This document shows, in pieces, positions 33,106 through 41,934 of a stretch of DNA of 64,000 nt. Source of the stretch: Roseivirga echinicomitans. Its GTDB lineage: Bacteria; Bacteroidota; Bacteroidia; Cytophagales; Cyclobacteriaceae. The stretch lies in assembly GCF_001592935.1 (NCBI RefSeq), contig NZ_LRDB01000002.1, positions 124,001-188,000 of the forward strand, given 5' to 3'. The translations under genes were made by a program, and so were the position numbers. Position 1 is the first letter of the stretch, and each line of letters begins with the position of its first letter. The notes under the pieces were generated by a model. The model saw nothing but the letters and a program-made list of their open reading frames with translations. It did no database searches and was not told the origin of the DNA.

Positions 33106-34287
33106 ATGAAGTTTTTACATAACCTATTAGAAAAACAAAAACCGATGTTCGAAAAGGGAGGGAAACTTGAAAAGCTCTACTACCTGTTTGAAGCTGGAGA
33201 AACGTTTATGTTTTCACCTGCGAGCACTGCCAAAAATAAAGGTGTGCAAGTGAGGGATGCGATTGATTTGAAGAGAATGATGATGACTGTGGTAATCGCC
33301 ATGATCCCTTGTCTGATCTTTGGAATGTTTAATACGGGGTATCAACACCACGTTGCCGTAGGAGAAGCTACTACTTTCCTTTCTTTAGATAACTTATTGT
33401 TTGGCGCCCGTTGGGTATTGCCAATCGTTTTAGTGTCATATGCTGCTGGTGGTATCATTGAAGCTATTTTCGCAATAGTAAGAAAACACCCCATCAACGA
33501 AGGCTTCTTGGTAACAGGAATGCTCATTCCATTAATTGTACCTGCTACTATTCCATTATGGCAAGTAGCTTTGGCAACTATTTTTGGTGTGCTAGTTGGA
33601 AAGGAAATTTTTGGGGGTACCGGAATGAACATCTTGAATGTTGCAATGACATCAAGGGCGTTCTTATACTTTGCTTATCCATCACAAATCTCTGGTGCGG
33701 TTTGGACGCAATTGGCAGACAAAACTCCAGTAGATGGTTTTACAGGAGCAACAGCATTGGCCGTTGCTTATGATTCTTCAACGGCAGGAGGCGATGTTGT
33801 TTCCGCATTGGGAGACACCTTTAGTTTTAGTAACCTGTTTATGGGCATGGTGCCCGGATCAATAGGAGAGACCTCTACCTTATGGGTGTTGGTTGGAGCG
33901 CTGATTCTAATTGCTACAGGCGTAGGAAGTTGGAAAATCATTGTAAGTGTATTCGGTGGAGCCTTTATTATGGGCGCTATCTTTAATGCCGCAGGGATTA
34001 ATCCATTTATGGATATGCCAGCACATTACCATTTAGTAATGGGTGGCTTAGCATTTGGTGCTGTGTTTATGGCAACCGACCCCGTGTCGGCAGCTCATAC
34101 AGAAACAGGCAAATGGATTTACGGAATATTGATTGGTATGCTCAGCGTATTGATTAGAGTGGTAAACCCAGCTTACCCAGAAGGTATAATGTTGGCGGTG
34201 TTATTAATGAATGTTTTTGCCCCGCTAATTGATTTCTATGTAATTCAAGCAAACAAAAAAAGGAGGTTAGCACGTGCGACAGTCTAA
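33106..34287 (+). CDS. nqrB: Na+-translocating NADH-quinone reductase subunit B
   Basis: NqrB is an integral-membrane subunit that carries covalently bound FMN and takes part in Na+ movement. The 393-residue protein has about ten helices, and the flavinylation motif is DGFTGATALA near residue 208 (the Thr of the S/T-G-A-T type motif). The stretches GFLVTGMLIPLIVPATIPLWQ and GGTGMNILNVAMTSRAFLYFAYP are characteristic. The gene starts 3 bp after nqrA, and its end overlaps the nqrC start by 14 bp, which signals tight co-translation. Confidence 0.96.
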   Translation: MKFLHNLLEKQKPMFEKGGKLEKLYYLFEAGETFMFSPASTAKNKGVQVRDAIDLKRMMMTVVIAMIPCLIFGMFNTGYQHHVAVGEATTFLSLDNLLFGARWVLPIVLVSYAAGGIIEAIFAIVRKHPINEGFLVTGMLIPLIVPATIPLWQVALATIFGVLVGKEIFGGTGMNILNVAMTSRAFLYFAYPSQISGAVWTQLADKTPVDGFTGATALAVAYDSSTAGGDVVSALGDTFSFSNLFMGMVPGSIGETSTLWVLVGALILIATGVGSWKIIVSVFGGAFIMGAIFNAAGINPFMDMPAHYHLVMGGLAFGAVFMATDPVSAAHTETGKWIYGILIGMLSVLIRVVNPAYPEGIMLAVLLMNVFAPLIDFYVIQANKKRRLARATV

Positions 34288-35041
34288 TACATATATCATA
34301 GTATTCTCTTTAATACTCACAGCAGTATTGGGAGGTTTATTGTCAGGGGTTTCTCAAGTTTTAGGACCAACTCAAAAGAAGGCACAGGATTTAGATACTA
34401 AGAAGCAGATTCTTGGAGCTATTCCAGCAGAGAAAGCCAAGTTGGGCGACATGACTCCAGAAGAAATTATCGAGCGTTATGCTCAAGTAATTAATTCTGA
34501 GGTGGCCGACTTTAATGGCGATTTGGTAACAACCAATGAAAAAGGTGAACCACTTTTGGCTGAGAATGTAAACATTGAGAAGAACTACAAAAAACCAGCT
34601 GAAGAAAGAACATATCCTGTTTTCAAATATCAGAATGGAAATGAAATAGCCTACATTTTGCCTGTTTACGGTGCTGGGCTTTGGGACGCAATTTGGGGCT
34701 TTGTTGCTTTGAACGAAGACTTAGAGACCATTAAAGGGGTGACATTCTCTCATAAAGGAGAAACTCCTGGGCTAGGCGCTAGAATTACAACAGATGAAAT
34801 TCAGGAGCGCTATCAAGGTAAATCCATTGTTGAAAACCAGGAGCTGGTTTCTGTCACCATGATTAAAGGTGAAGGAAATCCTCCATCAAAATTGAGTGAC
34901 ACAAAGGTAGACGGGCTGGCTGGTGCTACCCTAACTGCTAATGGTGTAAACGCAATGTTGAGCAATTACCTAGGATATTATCAGGCATACTTTAATAAGC
35001 ATTCTAAGAATGCAGATGCCATGTCAATGAATAATCAGTAA
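34274..35041 (+). CDS. nqrC: Na+-translocating NADH-quinone reductase subunit C
   Basis: NqrC has one N-terminal membrane helix (about 6-24, YIIVFSLILTAVLGG) and a periplasmic domain with covalent FMN on the Thr of DGLAGATLTANGV, near residue 226. The 255-residue length is normal. The start codon is GTG at 34274, not ATG: it is preceded by AGGAGG with 7-nt spacing (34261-34266), and the frame then reads RQSNTYIIVFSL, which fits the family N-terminus. The gene overlaps the end of nqrB by 14 bp and is followed by nqrD after 11 bp. Confidence 0.95.
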   Translation: MRQSNTYIIVFSLILTAVLGGLLSGVSQVLGPTQKKAQDLDTKKQILGAIPAEKAKLGDMTPEEIIERYAQVINSEVADFNGDLVTTNEKGEPLLAENVNIEKNYKKPAEERTYPVFKYQNGNEIAYILPVYGAGLWDAIWGFVALNEDLETIKGVTFSHKGETPGLGARITTDEIQERYQGKSIVENQELVSVTMIKGEGNPPSKLSDTKVDGLAGATLTANGVNAMLSNYLGYYQAYFNKHSKNADAMSMNNQ

Positions 35042-35052
35042 ACAAAGAGGAT

Positions 35053-35715
35053 ATGAGTACTGAAACTTTAGAAAAACCAATCGTTAAGAAAGAAGCAATT
35101 TTTTCGAAGCGCAGGAAAAAATTCGTAATTGACCCATTGAGTGATGATAACCCGATTACCATTCAGGTGTTGGGGATCTGTTCTGCCTTGGCGGTAACCA
35201 CTCAAATGAAGCCGACAATGGTAATGGCCATTTCGGTAACCATGGTATTGATTCTCTCTAACTTGGTGATTTCTCTTATGAGAAATATCATCCCTTCAAG
35301 GGTAAGGATTATCGTACAGTTAGCTGTTGTGGCTACTTTGGTAACCTTAGTAAATGAAGTGTTGAAAGCCTATGCTTTCGATATGTACAAAGAGCTATCT
35401 GTATTTATTGGTCTGATTATCACCAACTGTATTGTGATGGGGCGTCTTGAAGCTTTTGCTTTGAATAATAAGCCTTATGATTCAATGCTAGATGGTCTTG
35501 GTAGTGGTTTAGGTTATTCTTGGATCATCCTTGCCGTTGCTTTCTTCAGAGAGCTTTTCGGATCAGGTAAAGTGTTTGGCTACCCAGTTTTTGAATCTAT
35601 TGGTATGGGCAACCTTGCTACCAATGGTTTGATGGTAAGTCCAGTAGGTGCATTTATGGTACTTGGCTTTATCATTTGGGTACAGAGAACTAAAACAGGT
35701 TACGTAGAACATTAA
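35053..35715 (+). CDS. nqrD: Na+-translocating NADH-quinone reductase subunit D
   Basis: NqrD is a six-helix inner-membrane subunit of the NQR complex that, with NqrE, forms the Fe-S-containing core used in electron and Na+ transfer. The 220-residue protein begins with a polar 40-residue stretch, followed by [22 protein letters not shown], and includes the conserved [13 protein letters not shown] with its Cys near 123 and [12 protein letters not shown]. These are diagnostic. It lies 11 bp after nqrC and 11 bp before nqrE. Confidence 0.95.
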   Translation: MSTETLEKPIVKKEAIFSKRRKKFVIDPLSDDNPITIQVLGICSALAVTTQMKPTMVMAISVTMVLILSNLVISLMRNIIPSRVRIIVQLAVVATLVTLVNEVLKAYAFDMYKELSVFIGLIITNCIVMGRLEAFALNNKPYDSMLDGLGSGLGYSWIILAVAFFRELFGSGKVFGYPVFESIGMGNLATNGLMVSPVGAFMVLGFIIWVQRTKTGYVEH

Positions 35716-35726
35716 TTGAAGCAATC

Positions 35727-36338
35727 ATGGATTTAATTAACTTAGGTATAAAGTCGATTTTTATAGAGAACATGGTTTTCGCCTATTTCTTAGGCATGTG
35801 TTCTTTTTTAGCTGTTTCAAAAAAGGTTTCTACAGCCATGGGTTTAGGACTCGCTGTAGTTTTCGTTTTGGGTATTACGGTACCAATGAACTGGCTATTG
35901 GATCAATTCGTATTGAAAGAAGGAGCATTAACGTGGTTGGGCGATAGCTTTGCTACTATTGATTTGTCTTTCTTACGCTTTATTATGTTCATCGCCATTA
36001 TTGCTGCCATGGTGCAGTTGGTGGAAATGATGATCGAAAAATTCTCACCTTCCCTTTACGGTTCTTTGGGTATTTTCTTGCCACTAATTGCGGTAAACTG
36101 CTCAATTTTGGGTGGTGCATTGTTCATGGCACAAAGGGATTATACTTTGAGTGAAGCTACTGTATTCGGCTTTGGTTCAGGAATCGGTTTCTTATTGGCT
36201 ATCGTGGCTTTGGCCGCGATCAGAGAGAAACTGAAGTACTCTAACGTACCTGACGCTTTGAAAGGATTGGGAATCACAATGTTCATTACTGGTTTAATGG
36301 GTATTGCATTTATGAGCTTTATGGGGATTTCGCTTTAA
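35727..36338 (+). CDS. nqrE: Na+-translocating NADH-quinone reductase subunit E
   Basis: NqrE is the partner of NqrD, with six helices in inverted topology and a conserved Cys in [15 protein letters not shown] regions. The 203-residue sequence starts [30 protein letters not shown], with the Cys near 25, and has [20 protein letters not shown] with the second Cys near 117. It is the last gene of the cluster: a terminator lies 24 bp after its stop. In most organisms nqrF, the NADH-oxidising FAD/2Fe-2S subunit, follows here, but no such gene is present in the window. Confidence 0.95.
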   Translation: MDLINLGIKSIFIENMVFAYFLGMCSFLAVSKKVSTAMGLGLAVVFVLGITVPMNWLLDQFVLKEGALTWLGDSFATIDLSFLRFIMFIAIIAAMVQLVEMMIEKFSPSLYGSLGIFLPLIAVNCSILGGALFMAQRDYTLSEATVFGFGSGIGFLLAIVALAAIREKLKYSNVPDALKGLGITMFITGLMGIAFMSFMGISL

Positions 36339-36362
36339 TCGAAATTACGCACTAGATATACA

Positions 36363-36394
36363 AAAGCACACTCTTCAAAGGGTGTGCTTTTTTT
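36363..36394 (+). terminator. terminator of the nqrABCDE operon
   Basis: AAAGCACAC pairs with GTGTGCTTT around a 10-nt loop and is followed by a T-run to TTTTTTT. It begins 25 bp after the nqrE stop. Confidence 0.85.
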
Positions 36395-36476
36395 ACGTTC
36401 AAACTTGACTACCATTATCTGCCACCAAACTCGGCAAAATCTCTATGCTTATTTCCTCCTTCTAACATCTAAAAAC

Positions 36477-36484
36477 TATCTTTG
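36477..36484 (+). promoter_or_regulatory. -7 promoter element (metG)
   Basis: TATCTTTG matches TAnnTTTG. It ends 6 bp before the metG ATG at 36491, so the transcript would begin at or within a few bases of the start codon. Confidence 0.55.
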
Positions 36485-36490
36485 CAGTCT

Positions 36491-38551
36491 ATGAGTAAGA
36501 ATGAATTCAAAAGACATACAGTAACGGCTGCTTTGCCTTATGCCAATGGCCCCGTACATATTGGTCATTTGGCTGGTGTTTATGTGCCTGCCGATATTTA
36601 TGCGCGGTATTTAAGGTCGAAAGGAGAGGATGTAGCCTTTATTTGTGGTTCCGATGAGCATGGCATGGCCATTACCATGAGAGCGCGTAAGGATGGCGTT
36701 AACCCTCAAGACATTGTAGACAAATACCATGGCATGATCAAAGACAGTTTTGATCAGCTTGGAATTTCCTTTGATATTTACTCAAGAACTTCAAATAAAA
36801 TACACCACGAAACTGCACAGGAGTTTTTCAAAACGCTTTATACTGAAGGCAAATTTGAAGAACGCGTAAGCGAGCAATACTTTGACGAAGAGGCTCAACA
36901 GTTTCTGGCTGATAGATACATTACAGGTACTTGCCCACGTTGTTCACATCCTTCGGCTTATGGAGATCAGTGTGAAAACTGTGGCGCTACGCTGAACCCA
37001 ACAGACCTGATTAACCCAAAGTCTACATTGAGTGGCAATACGCCAATCATGAAAGAAACGAAGCACTGGTATTTGCCTTTGCAGGATTATGAGAAGTGGT
37101 TGACAGAGTGGATTGTTGAAGGACATAAAGACGATTGGAAGTCGAATGTTTGGGGGCAATGCAAATCATGGATTGACGGTGGCTTACAGGCTCGCGCCAT
37201 GACACGTGACCTAGACTGGGGAATTAAAGTACCGATAGAAGGAGCTGATGGTAAAGTGCTTTACGTTTGGTTCGATGCACCTATTGGTTATATCTCCGCT
37301 ACGCGAGAATGGGCAGAAGCCAATGGTAAAGACTGGAAGCCTTATTGGCAATCGGACGATACCAAACTGGTACACTTTATTGGTAAGGATAATATCGTTT
37401 TCCACTGTGTCATTTTCCCTGCGATACTAAAAGCACATGGCGATTACATTCTGCCTAATAACGTGCCTGCCAACGAATTCTTGAATTTAGAAGGCAATAA
37501 GATCTCGACTTCAAGAAATTGGGCCGTTTGGTTACATGAATACTTAGAAGAATTCCCTGACAAGCAGGATGTGCTTCGTTATGCACTTTGCTCGAATGCT
37601 CCTGAATCAAAGGATAATGATTTTACTTGGAAAGACTTTCAAGCCAGAAATAACAGCGAACTCGTTGCGATCTTAGGTAATTTTGTTAACCGAGCAGTAG
37701 TACTGACGCACAAATACTTTGAAGGAAAAGTACCTGTAAGGGGAGAGCTTTTCGATATCGATACTGAGACCATTGAGGCCCTTAAGGGAATGCCAGCTAA
37801 GATTGGTGCTTCCATAGAGCGTTACCGCTTCCGCGAGGCGCAATCAGAGATGATGGAATTGGCTCGTTTAGGTAATAAGTACTTGGCCGATACGGAGCCT
37901 TGGAAAGTAATTAAAACGGATGAGGCTAGAGTAGGAACTATCTTGAATATTGCCTTACAGATTGTGGCCAATATTTCGATTGTAGCCGAACCATTTATTC
38001 CTTTTACGGCAGAAAAACTAAGAGGGATTTTTGGAATGGAACAGCTGAGTTGGGCTGCGGCCGGAAACCCAGACTTACTCAATGGAGGTCAGCCTTTAAC
38101 GCAAGGCGCATTGCTCTTTGAAAAAATAGAAGATGAGACCATTGCTGCGCAAGTTCAAAAATTAGAAAACACCAAGAAACAAAACGAAATGGAGAACAAA
38201 GAAATTGAACTGACACCTTTAAAAGAGACCATTGTATTCGATGATTTCATGAAATTAGACTTAAGGGTAGGGACGATTCTAGAAGCTAAGAAAGTAGCTA
38301 AATCGAATAAATTACTCGAGTTTTTGGTAGACACTGGCGTAGACAAACGCACTATCCTAAGTGGGATTGCTAAGCATTATTCACCAGAAGAAATGGTTGG
38401 AAAGCAAGTAACGATTATCGCTAATTTGGCACCAAGACCAATGATGGGTACTGTGTCGGAAGGCATGATTTTAATGGCAGAAGATGCTGAAGGAAACCTT
38501 AGACTCATTCAACCAAACGAAAAAGTGAATCCTGGTTCAGTGATTAGCTAA
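36491..38551 (+). CDS. metG: methionine--tRNA ligase
   Basis: MetG charges initiator and elongator tRNA-Met. I choose the ATG at 36491 ([20 protein letters not shown]), because the frame only reaches further upstream through a TTG at 36482 inside the promoter. This gives 686 residues. Visible features are the HIGH motif (residues 23-26), a CPxC...CxxC zinc knuckle (C148, C151, C161, C164), the KISTSRN form of the KMSKS loop near 339, an anticodon-binding helical domain, and a C-terminal Trbp111-like tRNA-binding domain from about 580 ([20 protein letters not shown]). All are characteristic of the long bacterial form. It ends with its own terminator. Confidence 0.96.
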   Translation: MSKNEFKRHTVTAALPYANGPVHIGHLAGVYVPADIYARYLRSKGEDVAFICGSDEHGMAITMRARKDGVNPQDIVDKYHGMIKDSFDQLGISFDIYSRTSNKIHHETAQEFFKTLYTEGKFEERVSEQYFDEEAQQFLADRYITGTCPRCSHPSAYGDQCENCGATLNPTDLINPKSTLSGNTPIMKETKHWYLPLQDYEKWLTEWIVEGHKDDWKSNVWGQCKSWIDGGLQARAMTRDLDWGIKVPIEGADGKVLYVWFDAPIGYISATREWAEANGKDWKPYWQSDDTKLVHFIGKDNIVFHCVIFPAILKAHGDYILPNNVPANEFLNLEGNKISTSRNWAVWLHEYLEEFPDKQDVLRYALCSNAPESKDNDFTWKDFQARNNSELVAILGNFVNRAVVLTHKYFEGKVPVRGELFDIDTETIEALKGMPAKIGASIERYRFREAQSEMMELARLGNKYLADTEPWKVIKTDEARVGTILNIALQIVANISIVAEPFIPFTAEKLRGIFGMEQLSWAAAGNPDLLNGGQPLTQGALLFEKIEDETIAAQVQKLENTKKQNEMENKEIELTPLKETIVFDDFMKLDLRVGTILEAKKVAKSNKLLEFLVDTGVDKRTILSGIAKHYSPEEMVGKQVTIIANLAPRPMMGTVSEGMILMAEDAEGNLRLIQPNEKVNPGSVIS

Positions 38552-38592
38552 GGCGCATTCGCTTGCTTCGCTTCTTAATGAAGTAGATACTG

Positions 38593-38629
38593 AAAATCCT
38601 CAATTAGAATTGCTAATTGGGGATTTTTT
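38593..38629 (+). terminator. terminator of metG
   Basis: TCCTCAATTAG and CTAATTGGGGA form a stem with one G-U pair around a short loop, followed by TTTTTTC. It begins 42 bp after the metG stop. Confidence 0.75.
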
Positions 38630-38673
38630 CTTTTACCTGATAATGTATGGATGATTTGTTGCCAGTCAATCTT

Positions 38674-38714
38674 GATTAAAAACCTCACCCATATTTGGGT
38701 AAAGGATTTTAATC
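38674..38714 (-). terminator. long imperfect hairpin after the cold-shock gene
   Basis: GATTAAAA...CCT pairs with AGG..TTTTAATC around an inner ACCC/GGGT stem. It lies 38 bp downstream of the cold-shock gene on the minus strand. The T-rich part is inside the stem, so the termination strength is unclear. Confidence 0.4.
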
Positions 38715-38752
38715 ATATGATTTAGAATGGACTTTTTAAGCGTAATGGGGAA

Positions 38753-39199
38753 TTACACTTTCTTAACGTTAACGGCATTCATGCCTTTCATTCCGCGCTC
38801 AAGTTCAAATGAAACTTTATCGCCTTCACGAACTTCATCAATGAGTCCATTTACGTGAACAAAGAATTTCTCTTGTGTCTCTAGCTCCTTAATAAAGCCA
38901 TATCCTTTCTGATCGTTGAAGAATTCGATACGGCCTGTTCTTACCGTTTCAACCACATCTTCTCTCTTCGGAACACCGATTTCAATGCTCTTTGCATCAA
39001 TCTTTTTCTTTTTGATTGTTGGATCCGGAGGAGTATCAGTGATGTTTCCATCCTCATCTAAATAAGCAATCATGTTGTCGAGTCCACCGCCTGGAGAGTT
39101 GCTCTGACGCTCTTCTTTCTTCTGCTGCTTATCCTGACGCTTTTTTAATCGCTTCTTCTCTTTTTCTTTTTTGTTAAATGTTTCTTGTGATTTAGCCAT
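38753..39199 (-). CDS. cold-shock-domain protein with basic N-terminal extension
   Basis: This 148-residue protein has a C-terminal cold-shock domain (about 85-148), a five-stranded OB fold that binds single-stranded RNA and DNA. The RNP1-like motif is QKGYGFIK near 98-105, and FFVHVNGL is the RNP2-like motif. The first 80 residues are a Lys/Glu/Gln-rich extension (KKEKEKKRLKKRQDKQQKKEER), likely disordered or helical and nucleic-acid-binding, followed by PGGGLDNMIAYLDEDGN. Similar CspA-like proteins with a charged N-terminus are common in Bacteroidota. It has a long leader: the nearest -7 element (39366-39373) is about 165 bp upstream. Confidence 0.9.
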   Translation of the reverse strand: MAKSQETFNKKEKEKKRLKKRQDKQQKKEERQSNSPGGGLDNMIAYLDEDGNITDTPPDPTIKKKKIDAKSIEIGVPKREDVVETVRTGRIEFFNDQKGYGFIKELETQEKFFVHVNGLIDEVREGDKVSFELERGMKGMNAVNVKKV

Positions 39200-39365
39200 T
39201 CAATGTTTTTGTTAAAAATGATGCAATGACTGTTCTACGCAAACAATCAAGGGGGGTAAAGAAATAACCTATTAGTAAGTGGCTTGTTCGCAGGAAACTG
39301 ATGGAAATCAGACATTCGTACGATAGGAGAATTACTTGAAGGGTATTTACATCATTACGCTCGCG

Positions 39366-39373
39366 CAAAGTTA
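39366..39373 (-). promoter_or_regulatory. -7 promoter element (cold-shock gene)
   Basis: TAACTTTG on the minus strand matches TAnnTTTG. If used, it would give a leader of about 160 nt, which is typical of temperature-regulated cold-shock mRNAs but not proof. Confidence 0.4.
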
Positions 39374-39459
39374 CGATAATTTATAAGAATATCCGTATCG
39401 GCAATAGCATTTGCACTGAATTATAGGCCTTAACTGTCCAGAGGTTAACTTTATTTTGC

Positions 39460-40314
39460 TTAGTAAGTGTTTGTCATGTTGCTATCGATGCAAATAATGA
39501 AATCGGCCATGAGTTTATTTTCTTCCAATAGCTTACTTAAGTCATCCTGCATCACAGTAGCAATGGTAGCGTATTGCAAATCACTTCTCTCTCTTTTTAA
39601 GTACCACAGAATACCTTCGTAGTGATTCGAATGGTATGAACCATTGTAATGCATAAAAGTGTGGTTAGGTTGGTAGTTCTCTAAAATGAAGTGGGCCATC
39701 GTAGCATCTTTAGAGGCTTGCGCTTCCACCAATTGCGGAGTTCCGTGCCCAGCCATCATGGCCAGGATGTTTTTATAGGTAGGTAGTTCGCTGTCAAACG
39801 GCATTGGGAGTGGAGCCATCCATGATTTTTCTTCAGCCGAAAGCGTGTTCAATACCTCAAAACCACCTTTGTTTACCATGCTGGCATACCTGCGTGGAAT
39901 GTTGGTAGCGATAAAAGGAAGCTGTTTGCTTTTCGCTAGGTCTACCAGAGGCGCATAATCGGTTTTGTAGTTGGGCCAAAGCCTGGCTAAAGTATCTAAT
40001 GCTTTTGCGTTAATGTTGCCTACTAAATAATCGTTGAGTGGCTTTTGATTATCGGCTTCAAACATTTCTGCCCCTAAAATCATTTCGTTCGACTGACTCA
40101 AATCATTGGTCACTTCATATTGCATCCAGTGTGCAATGGCATTGTTGTGCAGCTCTCCGAATAGAATGATGTCTTTCTTGTCCAGAGTCTTCATCATCTT
40201 CTTGTAAGAAACCTTTTTGCCTGTGGCAGTATAAATTATATAGGCTGGCTTCTTTTGACTGTAGCCAAAGAAGGTGATCAACGTAAAAAATAGGAGGAAG
40301 AGTGCGCGTTTCAT
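39460..40314 (-). CDS. ChaN-family (haem-binding uptake) protein
   Basis: ChaN-type proteins are periplasmic or outer-membrane lipoproteins of the TIKI/EreA-like superfamily, some of which bind haem. The 284-residue protein has a signal peptide (about 1-19), the conserved ILFGELHNNAIAHWMQYE motif near 50-67 with an invariant Glu and His, LGAEMFEADNQKPLNDYL near 81-98, and FMHYNGSYHSNHYEGI near 215-230 with histidines typical of this fold. No lipobox Cys is seen, so it is probably secreted rather than lipid-anchored. It is monocistronic. Haem binding is inferred only from the family. Confidence 0.85.
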   Translation of the reverse strand: MKRALFLLFFTLITFFGYSQKKPAYIIYTATGKKVSYKKMMKTLDKKDIILFGELHNNAIAHWMQYEVTNDLSQSNEMILGAEMFEADNQKPLNDYLVGNINAKALDTLARLWPNYKTDYAPLVDLAKSKQLPFIATNIPRRYASMVNKGGFEVLNTLSAEEKSWMAPLPMPFDSELPTYKNILAMMAGHGTPQLVEAQASKDATMAHFILENYQPNHTFMHYNGSYHSNHYEGILWYLKRERSDLQYATIATVMQDDLSKLLEENKLMADFIICIDSNMTNTY

Positions 40315-40483
40315 TCGTTCGGTTTAAATAATTGAGAGCTGAATTTAATCAAAAAAGTGGAATGTATGAGGGAATATTTGAATGCGCATTTACCTGATGC
40401 TGTCACAGGTCCTTGCGTTTGGTATATATCTATTTTTCGTACACTTAAAGTGCGGACTAGTCCTTTGTTTTGAGGCTAAGACA

Positions 40484-40516
40484 TAAAAAAAGCCCCACAT
40501 TTCTGTGGAGCTTTTT
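40484..40516 (-). terminator. terminator of tRNA-Gln
   Basis: On the minus strand AAAAGCTCCACA and TGTGGGGCTTTT pair around GAAA, followed by a T-run. It starts immediately after the tRNA 3' end. Confidence 0.85.
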
Positions 40517-40517
40517 G

Positions 40518-40590
40518 TTGGTCTACTAGGGCTCGAACCTAGACTCTTCTGTACCAAAAACAGACGTGTTGCCAGTTACACCATAGACCA
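40518..40590 (-). tRNA. tRNA-Gln (anticodon TTG)
   Basis: The minus strand folds into a cloverleaf. The acceptor arm TGGTCTA/TAGACCA is 7 bp with an A discriminator at 40518. The D-loop has GTGTAACTGGCAACAC, the anticodon arm is TCTGT-TTTTGGT-ACAGA with anticodon TTG (reads CAA, and CAG by wobble), and the T-arm is CTAGG-TTCGAGC-CCTAG. The CCA end is not encoded. A terminator follows directly, and a TACTTTTG promoter element precedes it, so it is a single-gene unit. Confidence 0.95.
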
Positions 40591-40606
40591 GCTTTATTTC
40601 CGAGTA

Positions 40607-40614
40607 CAAAAGTA
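40607..40614 (-). promoter_or_regulatory. -7 promoter element (tRNA-Gln)
   Basis: TACTTTTG on the minus strand matches TAnnTTTG and lies 17 bp before the tRNA 5' end, a suitable distance for a short leader. Confidence 0.55.
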
Positions 40615-40665
40615 GTATTTGCTTTCTATTTTGGAAACGAATTGACGAAAAAATTTACGTCTTTT

Positions 40666-41853
40666 TTATCTTTCTATTTTCCAGAATGCAATGCCTCCTG
40701 CTTGCTTGCCAAGGTACGCGGTGTCTATCAGGCGGTTAGTCGTTAAATCAATCACATCAACCATGCCTGGGTCATCTTGAATTCCTTCTACAGAAACGAA
40801 GGCAAACTTGCTGTCCGATGAAATAGCTACCCCATGCGTTACTTTTTGGCTGTTGTCCAGTCGGGCCAGTTCCTCTCCAGACTCTAAATCCCAAACGCCT
40901 GTTTTGGCAGCGGTCTTATAAGATACCACCATTCGTTTTCCATCAGGAGAAACATCAATGTTATAAGGCCCTTTGTCCGTAATGAATTTACGTGTAGTCT
41001 TCCAAGTGTCGGTACTTATTTCTAATACTTCAGCAGCGCCATTTCCAGCCACATAAATCAAGTTTTTGGTAGGATGAGTACTTACCCATGTTGGCTTGAA
41101 AGCTGAATGCTTCATCGCAGGCATGCCGCCCATGTCCATTTTAGAATGATCCATCTGGCTATGGTCCATAGCTTCCATTGACTTCTTTTCTTCGGCCATT
41201 TTGGATGTGCCCATGTCCATTTTTGAATGGTCCATCATACTGTGATCTTCAGGAGCCATTTTAGAGGCTTCATCTAGGTCAAGTATTTTCGTAATTTTCA
41301 AACTGATGGCATCAATTTCAAATAATTCTCCCGACATCATGGCGACAGAATATTGTTTCAACCCATTTGCAGAAAGCCTAGAGCCATGAGGCATTGTGCC
41401 AGTGGTAATTTGAGTCAACTCAGTCATGCTCTCTACATCTACTACCGAAACCGTGCTGGGCACCATGTCGCCATGTAGGTTGAAGTTAACGCAATAGAGT
41501 AGGCCCGTTGCTGCAGATACTTGCATTGAAGCAGGGAATAAGCCCAAAGGAACTGAACCCACTACCTTGTCTGTGCCAGTTTCATACTTATAAAGCGTAC
41601 CATACGGATTTCCATGCGCAAGGCTGAGGTACCAATATTTCCCATCAGGACCTACCGTAATCCCATGAGGACCTTCATTTTCCACAGGCCATACGCCTAC
41701 TGGGATGTTTTTAATGGTCTCCGCCTTTTTACCATCGAATTTTATCAAAGCCACTTCATCTTCAGATTCAGCTGCTACATATACATAGTAGTTTTGCGCT
41801 TTTAGTGCAGTGATAGCCATTAGTGAAAAAACAATTATCAATGTTTTTCTCAT
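40666..41853 (-). CDS. secreted YncE-like beta-propeller with Met/His-rich insert
   Basis: This 395-residue protein is a YVTN-type (YncE/cytochrome-D1-like) seven-bladed propeller with a signal peptide (about 1-19). Blades show HGITVGPDGKYWYLS, PHGSRLSANG, YNIDVSPDGKRMVV and THGVAISSDSKFAFVS. Between two blades lies an insert at about 198-250 with 13 Met and 5 His, made of repeated DHSxMDHSKMDM units. Such Met/His/Asp repeats occur in copper-resistance proteins of the CopB/PcoB type, so metal binding is likely but unproven. It follows the Ig/LVIVD gene by 81 bp on the same strand, with a weak hairpin between them. Confidence 0.85.
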   Translation of the reverse strand: MRKTLIIVFSLMAITALKAQNYYVYVAAESEDEVALIKFDGKKAETIKNIPVGVWPVENEGPHGITVGPDGKYWYLSLAHGNPYGTLYKYETGTDKVVGSVPLGLFPASMQVSAATGLLYCVNFNLHGDMVPSTVSVVDVESMTELTQITTGTMPHGSRLSANGLKQYSVAMMSGELFEIDAISLKITKILDLDEASKMAPEDHSMMDHSKMDMGTSKMAEEKKSMEAMDHSQMDHSKMDMGGMPAMKHSAFKPTWVSTHPTKNLIYVAGNGAAEVLEISTDTWKTTRKFITDKGPYNIDVSPDGKRMVVSYKTAAKTGVWDLESGEELARLDNSQKVTHGVAISSDSKFAFVSVEGIQDDPGMVDVIDLTTNRLIDTAYLGKQAGGIAFWKIER

Positions 41854-41890
41854 CTTTAATTCATGTTTAAGATGTGTTGTTGGTCAATCA

Positions 41891-41925
41891 AAACAAACGT
41901 GGCATAAAGAATCATACCACGTTTG
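41891..41925 (-). terminator. hairpin between the two propeller genes
   Basis: CAAACGTGG and CCACGTTTG form a perfect 9-bp stem around a 14-nt loop, and on the minus strand TTTTG follows. It could end or attenuate transcription of the upstream gene. Confidence 0.45.
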
Positions 41926-41934
41926 CTTGGATGT

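Noticed and set aside
36482-36490. TTG at 36482 as the metG start
   Set aside because: It lies inside the -7 promoter element, and the ATG nine bases later fits the family N-terminus.
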